64,000 bases of DNA from Croceimicrobium sp963974215 (GTDB taxonomy: Bacteria; Bacteroidota; Bacteroidia; Flavobacteriales; Schleiferiaceae): positions 253,046-317,045 of the forward strand of contig CAXBBL010000004.1 of assembly GCA_963974215.1 (NCBI GenBank), written 5' to 3'. Positions 44,718 to 53,592 of this stretch are shown here, in pieces. Each line of letters starts with the position of its first letter. Within the stretch, counting starts at the first letter, position 1. The position numbers and the translations under genes were made by a program. The notes under the pieces are model-generated. The model did not search any database, was not told where the DNA came from, and worked only from the letters and a program-made list of their open reading frames with translations.

Positions 44718-45380
44718 ATGAACAAACTCAAACTTTTTAGCGCTATTTTCTTTTTAAGCTCGACAATCGGCAGCGCGCAAACAGGCGATGTAACAAGGGT
44801 AGATCATAGTCAACATAGCTGGCGACATGATGTTAATTTTGGACTGAAAATAGGGGCCAATTACTCCAATGTGTACAGTGTGGATGCTGAGTCTTTTAAC
44901 ACAGACCCTAAATTTGGTCTAGCGGCAGGAATGTTTCTTTCTATTCCTTTAGGGGAGGCTATTCAAATACAACCAGAAATATTGTTTTCCCAGAAAGGTT
45001 ATCAAGCAAGTGGATCATTATTAGGTCAAAGTTACATTATAACCCGCACCAGTAACTATATTGATGTTCCACTTTTAATAGGAATAAAGGCCTTCAAAGG
45101 ATTTACTATTCTCGCGGGGCCACAATATTCTTTTTTGATTAGTCAAAAAAATAAATTCGAAAATAGTGCCACTAGCATAGCACAAGAAACACTTTTTGAC
45201 AATGAAGATTTGCGAAAAAATACGCTTTGTTTTACCGGTGGTTTTGACTTGAATTTTGACCAACTAATTGTAGGGACTAGAGTAGGCTGGGATTTATACA
45301 AGAATAACAAAGATGGCACAAGCAACACACCGCGCTATAAAAATGTGTGGTATCAACTCTGCCTTGGGTATCGCTTTTAA
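44718..45380 (+). CDS. outer-membrane beta-barrel protein (porin/PorT-like)
   Basis: About 220 residues: signal peptide MNKLKLFSAIFFLSSTIGSA, then eight or so amphipathic strands (NFGLKIGANYSNVYSV, GLAAGMFLSIPLG, QPEILFSQKGYQAS, YIDVPLLIGIKAFKGF, LCFTGGFDLNFDQL), ending VWYQLCLGYRF with terminal Phe. This is the outer-membrane beta-barrel type common in Bacteroidota. The ATG at 44718 is chosen for the signal peptide over the upstream ATG at 44670. Confidence 0.82.
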   Translation: MNKLKLFSAIFFLSSTIGSAQTGDVTRVDHSQHSWRHDVNFGLKIGANYSNVYSVDAESFNTDPKFGLAAGMFLSIPLGEAIQIQPEILFSQKGYQASGSLLGQSYIITRTSNYIDVPLLIGIKAFKGFTILAGPQYSFLISQKNKFENSATSIAQETLFDNEDLRKNTLCFTGGFDLNFDQLIVGTRVGWDLYKNNKDGTSNTPRYKNVWYQLCLGYRF

Positions 45381-45394
45381 GTAGCTAAATCAAG

Positions 45395-45421
45395 ATCCTG
45401 AGAATTAAAAACCCTCAGGAT
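45395..45421 (+). terminator. terminator after porin gene
   Basis: ATCCTGAG (45395-45402) and CTCAGGAT (45414-45421) make an 8-bp stem with an 11-base loop and TTTTAAT after it, 14 nt past the stop. Confidence 0.7.
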
Positions 45422-45489
45422 TTTAATAACCGATATAGGGGCCATACTTTAGCCTAAAATAAGCTGATATTGACCATAAAGGAACTATT

Positions 45490-46203
45490 TTGACTGATTT
45501 ACAGAGTATTATTCTCTATTCATCCCTCGCCGGAGTAACGATTTTTCTAGGTGGCCTTTTATCTCATTATTTCGGTCACCACTTAAAGTCGGGATTTATT
45601 AAGAAGGAGATAATCCATATTTCCATTGCCTTCGGTGGAGGACTTTTACTGGCGGCCCTTTCTTTAGTGCTGGTACCCGAAGGAATGAGGGCTTTGGCCT
45701 TGGGTTATGTTATAATTTTCTTCTCCTTAGGTACAATTATTTTCTTTTTCTCAGATCGCTACATTTCAAAAAAGGGTAAAACCATTTCACAATTAATGGG
45801 AATGCTTTTAGATTTAATTCCCGAGTCTATTGCAATGGGAGCAGTGTACAGTACCAATCATCAATTGGCCTTATTGCTAGCGGCTGTTATTGGTTTACAA
45901 AACTTACCAGAATCTTTTAATGCCTACCTAGATTTAAAGAGAATTTACTCTTCACGAAAATCACTATTTATCTTATTCCTTTTAAGCTTCACTGGACTTG
46001 GCTCGGCTTTGTTAGGCTACTATCTTTTTTCGGATAGTCCCAAGATAGTAGGAGGCTTGATGCTCTTTTCATCAGGTGGAATGATTTATCTAATCTTTCA
46101 AGATATTGCGCCGATGTCTAAATTAAAGAAGAATTGGATTCCCGCCCTCGGTGCGAGTTTGGGTTTTTTAATGGGCATGGTAGGACAAAGTCTTTTAGGC
46201 TAG
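45490..46203 (+). CDS. ZIP-family divalent metal transporter
   Basis: A 237-residue membrane protein with eight predicted helices. Helices with metal-ligand patterns include LLDLIPESIAMGAVYS and LQNLPESFNAYLDL, each carrying the ZIP P-E-S binding signature; the histidines usual in that motif are absent. A His-rich loop HYFGHHLKSG lies after helix 1. ZIP proteins move zinc or iron into the cytoplasm. The start is TTG (45490); no ATG precedes helix 1 in frame. Confidence 0.85.
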   Translation: MTDLQSIILYSSLAGVTIFLGGLLSHYFGHHLKSGFIKKEIIHISIAFGGGLLLAALSLVLVPEGMRALALGYVIIFFSLGTIIFFFSDRYISKKGKTISQLMGMLLDLIPESIAMGAVYSTNHQLALLLAAVIGLQNLPESFNAYLDLKRIYSSRKSLFILFLLSFTGLGSALLGYYLFSDSPKIVGGLMLFSSGGMIYLIFQDIAPMSKLKKNWIPALGASLGFLMGMVGQSLLG

Positions 46204-46227
46204 TTTATCATCAAAATTAAGGGCTTT

Positions 46228-46352
46228 TCAAAGCAAGTGAAAATTGCGCATCAAGCTCATTTACGGTAGCTCGCTACAGCTACATGATCCATTCTAACCT
46301 TTTCTTTTTATTGAAAATCCGAGGCTATAATTTCCAGTAGAAACCATGTTAA
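46228..46352 (+). repeat. degenerate right half of the MITE-like repeat
   Basis: It matches the right half of the 262-bp element: AGCTCATTT, GTAGC-TCGCTACAGCTAC, ATGATCCA, TTTTTATTGAAAATC and GAGGCTATAATTT occur in order. With the inverted left half at 44408-44560 it brackets the porin and ZIP genes. Confidence 0.7.
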
Positions 46353-46410
46353 TGAATCTGTGAAATTTATAAGTAATACTCAGAAGTGTATAAAGCTTAT
46401 TAGCTGAAAA

Positions 46411-46617
46411 TTACTGAAACTTGGTCCTGTAAACTGAGGATGCCACTATGGTTGAATCACTCACCAAGAGTTGTTCAATCTCAATGCGGTTATGCCCTTT
46501 TTTAGAAAGCTTTGAAATGGATTCAATAGGCAGAATGAAAGGCTTATCTCGGCCCAGGAGAATTTCACAATTGACGATAAAATCAGTCTGCGTAAAGTGG
46601 AGATTAAGGAATAGCAC
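46411..46617 (-). CDS. possible small protein or gene remnant, 68 residues
   Basis: An open frame from GTG 46617 to TAA at 46411 gives a protein-like composition (LLGRDKPFILPIESISKLSKKG), but no signal, membrane helix or known domain. It lies antiparallel in a 435-base gap that otherwise holds only a repeat half. It may be a remnant of a larger gene; evidence for expression is absent. Confidence 0.25.
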   Translation of the reverse strand: MLFLNLHFTQTDFIVNCEILLGRDKPFILPIESISKLSKKGHNRIEIEQLLVSDSTIVASSVYRTKFQ

Positions 46618-46638
46618 TCAGGTTTAAACACACACATT

Positions 46639-46791
46639 ATGGGAAATCTATTTTATTATATCGCTGCAATTTTAATAGTGCTTTGGGCATTGGGTTTTAT
46701 GGCTTATGATGCCGGGGGAATCATCCATATTCTTTTAGTATTAGCACTCATTTCGGTTTTACTACGAGTGATAAAAGGCTCTAAGCTATAG
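46639..46791 (+). CDS. lmo0937-family small membrane protein
   Basis: ATG 46639 to TAG 46791 encodes 50 residues with two hydrophobic helices (LFYYIAAILIVLWALGFMAY and IIHILLVLALISVLLRVI) joined by DAGG. This is the pattern of lmo0937-type small membrane proteins (…LGF…GGxIHILLVIALI…), usually stress-related and common in Bacteroidota. It is too short for simple ORF filters and easily missed. Confidence 0.85.
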   Translation: MGNLFYYIAAILIVLWALGFMAYDAGGIIHILLVLALISVLLRVIKGSKL

Positions 46792-46880
46792 TGTAAACGG
46801 CAGTTTTGTACTCTCAGTCCAATTTTGGTATTGAATTACTGCGTGTGATTTTAAATAAAAAACTTTAAAAATAGAAGGTA

Positions 46881-47156
46881 ATGATCAAGGTAGTTAAAGA
46901 GGGAGTTGTACTGGATGTTAGTGATCATGTTTTCGAAAAAGAAGGCGTCTTAAATCCCGCTATTTACCAAGACGGCAATAAGGTCCACATGTTTTATAGA
47001 ACCGTTCGTAAGGGCAATCATTCTACGATTGGATATTGCCTGTTTAACGGCCCAATATTACTGAAGCATCGCAATGAGAAACCCTTATTTAGGCCCGATG
47101 TAGAAATTGAGTCGCAGGGGGTAGAGGATGCGCGCATTGTTAAAATTGACAACTAA
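46881..47156 (+). pseudogene. N-terminal fragment of GH130-type gene, ended by in-frame TAA
   Basis: 91 codons encode the start of a GH130-type glycoside phosphorylase five-bladed propeller: LNPAIYQDGNKVHMFYRTVR and GVEDARIVKI, where the Asp of the ED(A/P)R motif is the family's catalytic residue. TAA at 47154-47156 then interrupts, and the same frame continues at once with YYLTYTAYDG, the sequence the family has next. So a single substitution (for example from AAA, CAA or GAA) has split one gene; no frameshift is needed. The rest follows as the next entry. Confidence 0.75.
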
Positions 47157-47204
47157 TACTATTTAACGTATACAGCCTACGATGGGGTAAATGCCTTAGG
47201 CGCA

Positions 47205-50114
47205 TTGGCCACCTCGCGCGATTTAATACATTTCGAACGGCAGGGTCTTATTGTTCCAATTCTTAGTTATGCCGACTTTCACCGTATTGCGGAGTGCAAT
47301 GTGCATCTTAACGAAAAGTACAAGCGTTTTCATGTGCAGTCTAATATTGATGAAAGGTTTGAAAAGAAAATCCTTCTTTCAGATAAGAACGTGATGTTTT
47401 TTCCACGTAAGATTAATGGTAAATTCTTTTTTCTACATCGCATACGTCCTGATATTCAAATCGCCTCGGTAGCGGAAATTAAGGATTTAAATCAAGCCTA
47501 TTGGTCAGACTATCTCATGCATTTCGATCAGCATATTTTAATGGCACCAAAGTTCGAGCATGAAATCAGTTATATCGGTGGAGGCTGTCCTCCGATAGAA
47601 ACGAAAGCGGGTTGGTTACTCATCTACCACGGAGTGCACGATACCGTGCAAGGCTACGTATATTCTGCCTGTGCGGCCTTACTTGATTTAGAGGACCCCG
47701 GCAAAGAATTGGCTCGTTTACCTTATCCTTTAATAAAACCTGAGAAAACCTGGGAATTAAGCGGGGAGGTGCATAATGTAGTTTTCCCAACAGGAACGGC
47801 ACTTTTCGACAATACACTTTACATTTACTACGGTGCAGCAGACACACGCATTGCGGTGGCATCACTAAATATTAATGATTTAATAGAAGAGCTCCTTAAA
47901 ATATCAGTCATGAGAAATTCTGAATTTCTCCTTATTAGCTCCTATCCACCGCGGAAATGTGGGATTGCCACTTATTCACAGGATTTGATTAACGCGATTG
48001 AAGATAAGTACCAAGAAGGTTTTAGCCTAAAAGTATGCGCTTTGGTCAAGGAAGATTCTGATTTAAATTATTCGAGTCGGGTGGCCTATGTTTTAAAAAC
48101 TTGGCTAAAGGAAGACTATGCTAGTTTGGCTCAAAAGATTAACCTTAATAAGCAAATCAGACTAGTTTTTTTGCAGCATGAATTTGGTCTTTATGAAGGC
48201 GAGCTGGGCGATTATCTCTTAGACTTTCTAAAAGGTATTAAAGTGCCTGTTATTGTTACTTTCCACACAATTTTGTCGAAACCAGATGACAGGCGTCGCT
48301 TTTTAGTGCGACAGATTGTAAATTATGCGGCCCGCGTTATTGTAATGACAAATAACTCGGCCATGATTCTGAGGGATGAATATAAAATAGAACTGGATAA
48401 ATTGAAGGCTATCCCGCATGGCACTCACCTCATTAAGCCACAAAAGCCTATACAGGGCAAGTATCGCCCTTTCTTTAACAAAAAGATATTGGCGACTTTC
48501 GGCTTAATAAGTGAAGGGAAAAGTATAGAAACAGCGCTGGATGCATTGCCGCGAATAGTGCAACATTTTCCCGAGGTGTTATATTTAATTATTGGCAAAA
48601 CCCACCCTGAAGTACTAAAGCAAAATGGAGAGAATTATCGCAATTTTCTTCAGCAAAAGACCATCGACCTGGGGATAGATAAGCATGTGCTTTTTATCAA
48701 TAAGTATCTTTCTCTGCAAATTTTACTGGACTATTTAGAACGTGTCGATATCTATCTTTTTACCTCCAAAGACCCTCAGCAAGCAGTAAGTGGCACTTTA
48801 GCTTATGCTATGAGTGCGGGATGTCCGGTAATTTCTACGCCCATTCCACATTCTATAGAATTATTAGATGGAGCCGGAGTAAATTTTGAATTTGAAGATG
48901 CTGAAGGACTAGCCGATGCGGCATTAGGCATGTTATCGCAACCTGACTTAATGCAAAAAATGTTTATGAATGCTTTGCATAAAATAAGTCCCACCGCTTG
49001 GCAAAATTCAGCCATTGCTCATATTGAACTGGCTAAAGAAGTCTTGAAAAAGGAAAACTTCAAAACGCAATACCGCTATCCAGAAATATCACTTGATCAG
49101 GTTAAAAGGATGAGCACGGAGTTTGGCATGCTGCAATTTTCCAAAGTTGCTAAGCCAGATAAAACATCAGGATATACGCTAGACGATAATGCCAGGGCCT
49201 TAATTGCGGTGGCCAAAAATTTTGAGTATAACGGTGATTTTGAGGACTTGCATTTAATTAATACCTACTTAAAATTCATTCTATTTTGCCAGCAAGAAAA
49301 TGGGACATTCCTAAATTATGTGAGGTATAATAAGAAGTTCTACAAGAAAAATCACGATGAAAACTTAGAGGATGCGAACGGCCGGGCTATTTGGGCTTTA
49401 GGGCAGTTTTTATCGATGCAAAACCTGATAAGTTTACCTCTCCAAGCTAGGGTGGAAGAGGCCTTTCAAAAGGCTTTACCTACTATTTTAGATTTTCAGT
49501 CACCTCGGGCAATTTCCTTCTGTATTAAGGGATTGTACTTTCATTATCAGTTTAAAGAAAGTGCAGAAACGCTTGCCCTTATTACTCAATTGGCGGATAA
49601 CTTACTGTCTAAATACCGAGGGGTTTCCAGTGAAAAATGGCAGTGGTATGAACCTTATCTAAGCTATGCTAATGCCGTTTTGCCCGAGGCTATGCTATTG
49701 GCTGGCATTTGTACGAAAAGTGACTTATTTAAAAACACCGCTAAAACAACTTTTGACTTCTTGTTATCCCTTACACATGATCAGGAGCAGATTTCGGTAA
49801 TTTCTAATGTGGGCCGCCACGATGAAGGGCAGGAGAAGGTAGATTTTGGGCAACAACCTATTGAGTTCGCTTATACCATTTTAGCTTTAGATAGCTTTTA
49901 CCAAGAGTATCGGGAAGAAGCTTATTTACAACAGTTGAAGCCTACATTCGATTGGTTTTTAGGTGATAATCACTTGCATCAGATTATTTACAACCCCTGT
50001 ACTGGCGGTTGTTATGATGGGTTAGAAGAAGATCATGTTAACTTAAACCAAGGTGCAGAATCTACTTTAAGTTATCTCTTATCGAGGCTTACGCTAGAGA
50101 AGTATAATCTCTAG
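47205..50114 (+). CDS. GH130 C-terminal part fused to GT4 and alpha/alpha-toroid domains
   Basis: It is in frame with the fragment upstream of the TAA. About 1-230 completes the GH130 propeller (ATSRDLIHFE; YIGGGCPPIETKAGWLLIYHG). An internal ATG at 47910 opens a GT-B glycosyltransferase (LLISSYPPRKCGIATYSQDL; FLQHEFGLYEGELGDYL; IPHGTHLI; SGTLAYAMSAGCPVIST). The last ~350 residues (SGYTLDDNARALIAVAKNF; EDANGRAIWALGQFL; FGQQPIEFAYTILAL) look like an alpha/alpha-toroid glycosidase domain. The whole suggests mannan-type polysaccharide metabolism. With the TAA, only the GT and toroid parts could be made, from ATG 47910; restart at TTG 47205 would give a broken propeller. Confidence 0.7.
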   Translation: MATSRDLIHFERQGLIVPILSYADFHRIAECNVHLNEKYKRFHVQSNIDERFEKKILLSDKNVMFFPRKINGKFFFLHRIRPDIQIASVAEIKDLNQAYWSDYLMHFDQHILMAPKFEHEISYIGGGCPPIETKAGWLLIYHGVHDTVQGYVYSACAALLDLEDPGKELARLPYPLIKPEKTWELSGEVHNVVFPTGTALFDNTLYIYYGAADTRIAVASLNINDLIEELLKISVMRNSEFLLISSYPPRKCGIATYSQDLINAIEDKYQEGFSLKVCALVKEDSDLNYSSRVAYVLKTWLKEDYASLAQKINLNKQIRLVFLQHEFGLYEGELGDYLLDFLKGIKVPVIVTFHTILSKPDDRRRFLVRQIVNYAARVIVMTNNSAMILRDEYKIELDKLKAIPHGTHLIKPQKPIQGKYRPFFNKKILATFGLISEGKSIETALDALPRIVQHFPEVLYLIIGKTHPEVLKQNGENYRNFLQQKTIDLGIDKHVLFINKYLSLQILLDYLERVDIYLFTSKDPQQAVSGTLAYAMSAGCPVISTPIPHSIELLDGAGVNFEFEDAEGLADAALGMLSQPDLMQKMFMNALHKISPTAWQNSAIAHIELAKEVLKKENFKTQYRYPEISLDQVKRMSTEFGMLQFSKVAKPDKTSGYTLDDNARALIAVAKNFEYNGDFEDLHLINTYLKFILFCQQENGTFLNYVRYNKKFYKKNHDENLEDANGRAIWALGQFLSMQNLISLPLQARVEEAFQKALPTILDFQSPRAISFCIKGLYFHYQFKESAETLALITQLADNLLSKYRGVSSEKWQWYEPYLSYANAVLPEAMLLAGICTKSDLFKNTAKTTFDFLLSLTHDQEQISVISNVGRHDEGQEKVDFGQQPIEFAYTILALDSFYQEYREEAYLQQLKPTFDWFLGDNHLHQIIYNPCTGGCYDGLEEDHVNLNQGAESTLSYLLSRLTLEKYNL

Positions 50115-50209
50115 TTTTTGACAGAATTTTGGATACTATCGAAATGACCCGCTTTTGTGATTAAAGTGAGCAGGCTGAAAAAGCAGTTTTAATACAATGC
50201 TTAGAAATT

Positions 50210-51247
50210 TTATTGCCAACGAGGATCATTGATAAACTCATAATCACTTAGTGACTTGAGAAAGGCTTCGAGATCTTCTAGTTGGGCAGGACTGAGATTA
50301 AGCGGGGCAATGTTTGGGTTTTTATTAGGATGGCTTTTACCACCAGAATTATAATGCTCCAGTACCGCTTTTAGGCTAGTAAATTGTCCATCAAACATGT
50401 AGGGGGCGGTGAATTCAACATTTCGCAAACTAGGAACTTTAAAGAGTGCTAAATCGGCAGAATCATTGGTAAAGCGCATGCGGCCTAGATCATTGTAATT
50501 TTCATAGAGACCATTATTTTGAAAAGAATAATCGCTAAAATTAAACCCAGAATGACAGGCCGTACAATTTGTTTGAGTGCTAAAGAATAAGTCTAAACCG
50601 CGTTTTTCTTGGGGATTTAAGGCGCTAGCATTACCATTTATAAACTTATCATAAGCACTATTGCCACTAATTAAAGATCTTTCGAAAACACCCAGTGCCC
50701 GCGTAATTACAAAAGGATCTACGCTGCGATTATAAGCAGCTAAACTCAATTGCTGATAAGCGGGGATTGCAGCCAGCTGAGCACTTATGTCGACGATATT
50801 ATGGTTGAATTCGTTGTGTTCTTGGATGGGTACTAAAACCTGCATTTCTAGGGTAGGGACGCTTCCTTCGCGGATGAAATAGGGTTGAAAGCCCACATTG
50901 CTTAAGCTTGGTGCGTTCCGAGTGCCCGCGCGATTAAACACGCCATTGCTGAGGGCAACGTTATCGGAAAAGGCTAAATGTGGTTTGTGACAAGTGGCGC
51001 AGCTAATGCTAGAATCGATGGATAAAATAGGGTCGAAGAATAACTTTTTGCCTAATTCCCAGCGTACTTTACTAAAAGCATTATCACTAGGAAACTCCAT
51101 GGGAGGGAAGCCCGCTGGTGTGCTAATAAAATTGTCTTCATCGATTATGAGACGGTCAGTTCTACTTTTTTGACAGGAAGAAAAAAATAAAAGAAGGGCC
51201 ATAACAACCGGAAATATAATACTAAAGGCCCTTCTTTTATTTTTCAT
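50210..51247 (-). CDS. di-heme cytochrome c peroxidase / MauG-MbnH family lipoprotein (2)
   Basis: 345 residues. A lipoprotein signal (IFPVVMALLLFFSSCQKS) precedes two c-type heme sites, CATCH (83-87) and CTACH (228-232), with family motifs GKKLFFDPILS, NAPSLSNVGF and VPSLRNVEFTAPYMFDGQF. In MauG/MbnH enzymes the two hemes reach a bis-Fe(IV)-like state to oxidise a partner protein; in peroxidases they reduce H2O2. It starts 6 nt after its paralogue, in the MbnP operon. Confidence 0.88.
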   Translation of the reverse strand: MKNKRRAFSIIFPVVMALLLFFSSCQKSRTDRLIIDEDNFISTPAGFPPMEFPSDNAFSKVRWELGKKLFFDPILSIDSSISCATCHKPHLAFSDNVALSNGVFNRAGTRNAPSLSNVGFQPYFIREGSVPTLEMQVLVPIQEHNEFNHNIVDISAQLAAIPAYQQLSLAAYNRSVDPFVITRALGVFERSLISGNSAYDKFINGNASALNPQEKRGLDLFFSTQTNCTACHSGFNFSDYSFQNNGLYENYNDLGRMRFTNDSADLALFKVPSLRNVEFTAPYMFDGQFTSLKAVLEHYNSGGKSHPNKNPNIAPLNLSPAQLEDLEAFLKSLSDYEFINDPRWQ

Positions 51248-51253
51248 AGCTAA

Positions 51254-52345
51254 TTAAAAAGGATTTGAATACTCTTCCTTCGTAATAAGAACATCATCGG
51301 TTAATGTTTTTAAGAAAGCAAGAATATCTGCTTTGTCTTGCGCATCTAACATTAATCCAGTATCCATAGTGTTTGCCAAAGCAGGATCTAAGCTTGCTGA
51401 GCTTTTGATACCTGAATTATAGTGATCAACCACTTCCTCGAGGGTATTGAACCTTCCATCGTGCATATAGGGTGCGGTGAGTTCAATATTGCGCAGGGAG
51501 GTAACTTTCATCTTGCCTTTATCGGATGGGAGGCCAGTAACTTCTTCGCGGCCAATATCGGTAAAGTTGCCACCTTTTTGTATGCCATTATTCATATAGT
51601 CATTATTCTCGAAATTAATGCCGGCATGACAATGCGCACAGTCGGCACCTGAAGCATTGGGAAAGAAGGGGTTATACTCGGCAAAGAAGAGTAAGCGACC
51701 TCTTTCTTCGCTTGCGCTTAGGCTTTCTTCACCGGTTAAATAGCGATCGTATTTCGAATCTACCGAAGTGATACTATTCATAAACTGCTCCAGAGCGAGA
51801 GAAATATTCTCTTCAGTAATTTCGTCCGAACCAAATGCACGGGTAAATTGATCGAGGTAGTTTTGGCTGCCGCTTAATTTACTAATTACATTTGCTAAAG
51901 ATTCATCCATTTCCAGAGGATCTTGAATTGGCTTAAGGGCTTGATCGCGCAATAAGTTTGCTCGGCCATCCCAAAAGAATTGATTTTCGTTCCAAGCCAT
52001 ATTAAATACGGCCATGGCCTGACGTTTCCCTAGTAAGCCATGGACGCCAATTGAAAACCTTGCGGTATCTGAAAAAGCATGCTCTTGTCTATGGCAAGAA
52101 GCGCAAGACATAGTGCCGTCTTTAGACAATAGTCTTTCGTAAAATAACATGCGCCCCAGTTGTACTTTCTGCTGGGTTAGGGCATTATCTTCGGCAATAT
52201 TAGGACTAGGGAAGGCCCCAGTTTCTAAATTGTATAAGGTCCCATCAAAGCTGGCGCTAGCAACCGTTGTATTGGTATCTTTTTCACAGGATTGTATGAA
52301 AGCAATAAGTCCAATGAAAGTTAGCAGTATTAAAATCTTCTTCAT
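51254..52345 (-). CDS. di-heme cytochrome c peroxidase / MauG-MbnH family lipoprotein (1)
   Basis: 363 residues. Lipoprotein signal (LLTFIGLIAFIQSCEKD), heme motifs CASCH (81-85) and CAHCH (236-240), plus GRMLFYERLLSKDG, NMAWNENQFFWDGR and VTSLRNIELTAPYMHDGRF. It starts 3 nt after the MbnP-like stop, the arrangement known for MbnH-MbnP pairs, in which the di-heme enzyme converts a Trp of MbnP to kynurenine for copper binding. Which of the two paralogues is the true MbnH partner cannot be told. Confidence 0.88.
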   Translation of the reverse strand: MKKILILLTFIGLIAFIQSCEKDTNTTVASASFDGTLYNLETGAFPSPNIAEDNALTQQKVQLGRMLFYERLLSKDGTMSCASCHRQEHAFSDTARFSIGVHGLLGKRQAMAVFNMAWNENQFFWDGRANLLRDQALKPIQDPLEMDESLANVISKLSGSQNYLDQFTRAFGSDEITEENISLALEQFMNSITSVDSKYDRYLTGEESLSASEERGRLLFFAEYNPFFPNASGADCAHCHAGINFENNDYMNNGIQKGGNFTDIGREEVTGLPSDKGKMKVTSLRNIELTAPYMHDGRFNTLEEVVDHYNSGIKSSASLDPALANTMDTGLMLDAQDKADILAFLKTLTDDVLITKEEYSNPF

Positions 52346-52348
52346 CCC

Positions 52349-53305
52349 TTATTGAACGATCAAAATCTTTTCCGTTTGCAGCAATTGCTGGTCCTCGAAA
52401 ATCTGAATGAGATACATTCCGGCAGTAGAGAAATTAATGGTTTCTTGCGAAGATGACAATTCTAGCGACTGAACTATTCTTCCGTAACTATCAGTTATCA
52501 CTAGGTTTTTACCTACCAAGTCACCGCTTAAGTTTACATTTCCATTAGATGGATTAGGAAATAAATCGATATTTAATGCGAGGTCTTCGCCCAAACCAAC
52601 GGAACTATTACCCTCTGAAGAAGTGAAAACATAAGTCGCGAAATTGCTAATTACGACAGCCGCTTTGCCACTTTCGCCGTGAACAATATTTGAACCAGAG
52701 CTTAAATCGATGTTTTCAAAAGCTCTTTCATAGTCAGCATTAAGGTCGATATTAAGATCGCTGCCATTTAAAGTTCCCGCAGTTGGAATGGTGAATTTTT
52801 TGTAATTACCATCGCCTAAACCATGGAACTCAAAGGTTTGTAACATGTTATTTCCGGTTTTACCCTCTAAAGCAATAAAGCGGTAGCCAGCGGCCCAGCC
52901 CCAATGCATGGAAGGTGATTTAGGTGAAAGTGGATGTGACATATTATAAGTAGAAGGATCAAGGTGATTGTGGCTAGACTCTACGCCAATTCCTAATTGA
53001 ATTCCTTCTAAACTAGTAATACTGTGGTTTCCTAATGCTTCAGATAAGTTGGCACCCGCATTCGCTAATATCCAAAGATTGGGTATTGCGGTAGTTTGTC
53101 CGCCATCGTGAATTAAGGTGATTTCCGCAATGTAGTACTCCAGTCGACTAACATTAAAGGCATTACCTAAATTATTGCTTGCGCTACTGCTGAAAGCAAA
53201 GCTATTTTGACCTAATTGGTGATTGATATTTAAGTAGACATCTACTTGTGCTTGGGCGTAAAATGCGCTTAAAGTAATAAGTAAGGAGAATAAATATTTT
53301 TTCAT
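52349..53305 (-). CDS. MbnP-like copper-binding protein with T9SS tail
   Basis: 318 residues. Signal peptide MKKYLFSLLITLSAFYAQAQ, then an MbnP-type domain (VDVYLNINHQ; VSRLEYYIAEITLI; GIGVESSHNHLDP; SMHWGWAAGYRFIAL at 132-146 with the His/Trp-rich motif). A type A sorting domain for type IX secretion (IDLFPNPSNG ... GMYLIQIFEDQQ) ends it. MbnP proteins bind copper after Trp oxidation by a di-heme partner, two candidates for which follow in the operon. A T9SS tail would place it on the cell surface. Confidence 0.85.
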   Translation of the reverse strand: MKKYLFSLLITLSAFYAQAQVDVYLNINHQLGQNSFAFSSSASNNLGNAFNVSRLEYYIAEITLIHDGGQTTAIPNLWILANAGANLSEALGNHSITSLEGIQLGIGVESSHNHLDPSTYNMSHPLSPKSPSMHWGWAAGYRFIALEGKTGNNMLQTFEFHGLGDGNYKKFTIPTAGTLNGSDLNIDLNADYERAFENIDLSSGSNIVHGESGKAAVVISNFATYVFTSSEGNSSVGLGEDLALNIDLFPNPSNGNVNLSGDLVGKNLVITDSYGRIVQSLELSSSQETINFSTAGMYLIQIFEDQQLLQTEKILIVQ

Positions 53306-53317
53306 GGTGATGTGTTA

Positions 53318-53533
53318 TTAATTGATTTTTTTTAGATCCATTTCACAAACGGGACATTTCCCTTCGAGAGCATAGGTTTTATCTTTTTCGCATTTCATCG
53401 GGCAAGAGTATTCGGCTACAATGGCCTCTTCCGAATTTGCTTCAGTGCTAGTGCTATTGTTGCAGGATAGGCTAATGCTAGAAATAGCAAAAATGGCCAC
53501 AAACCCTAATGGGCGTAATAGTTTAAGTTTCAT
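53318..53533 (-). CDS. small lipoprotein with heavy-metal-binding domain
   Basis: 71 residues: a lipoprotein signal (LGFVAIFAISSISLSCNNS), a short acidic linker and a heavy-metal-binding domain YSCPMKCEKDKTY ... GKCPVCEMDLKKI with the CPM...CPVC-M ligands. The same domain begins the CusB-like adaptor downstream in the cluster. It likely delivers or buffers Cu or Ag in the periplasm. The MbnP gene starts 12 nt after its stop. Confidence 0.85.
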   Translation of the reverse strand: MKLKLLRPLGFVAIFAISSISLSCNNSTSTEANSEEAIVAEYSCPMKCEKDKTYALEGKCPVCEMDLKKIN

Positions 53534-53592
53534 AAAAAATGGTGTTTAAGGAAATACTAAATTATCTAAATGAACAAGTCAAGAAGATATTT

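Noticed and set aside
46411..46617. A defined function for the 68-codon minus-strand frame
   Set aside because: The composition is protein-like, but it has a GTG start, no recognised domain and no promoter; kept only as a low-confidence entry.
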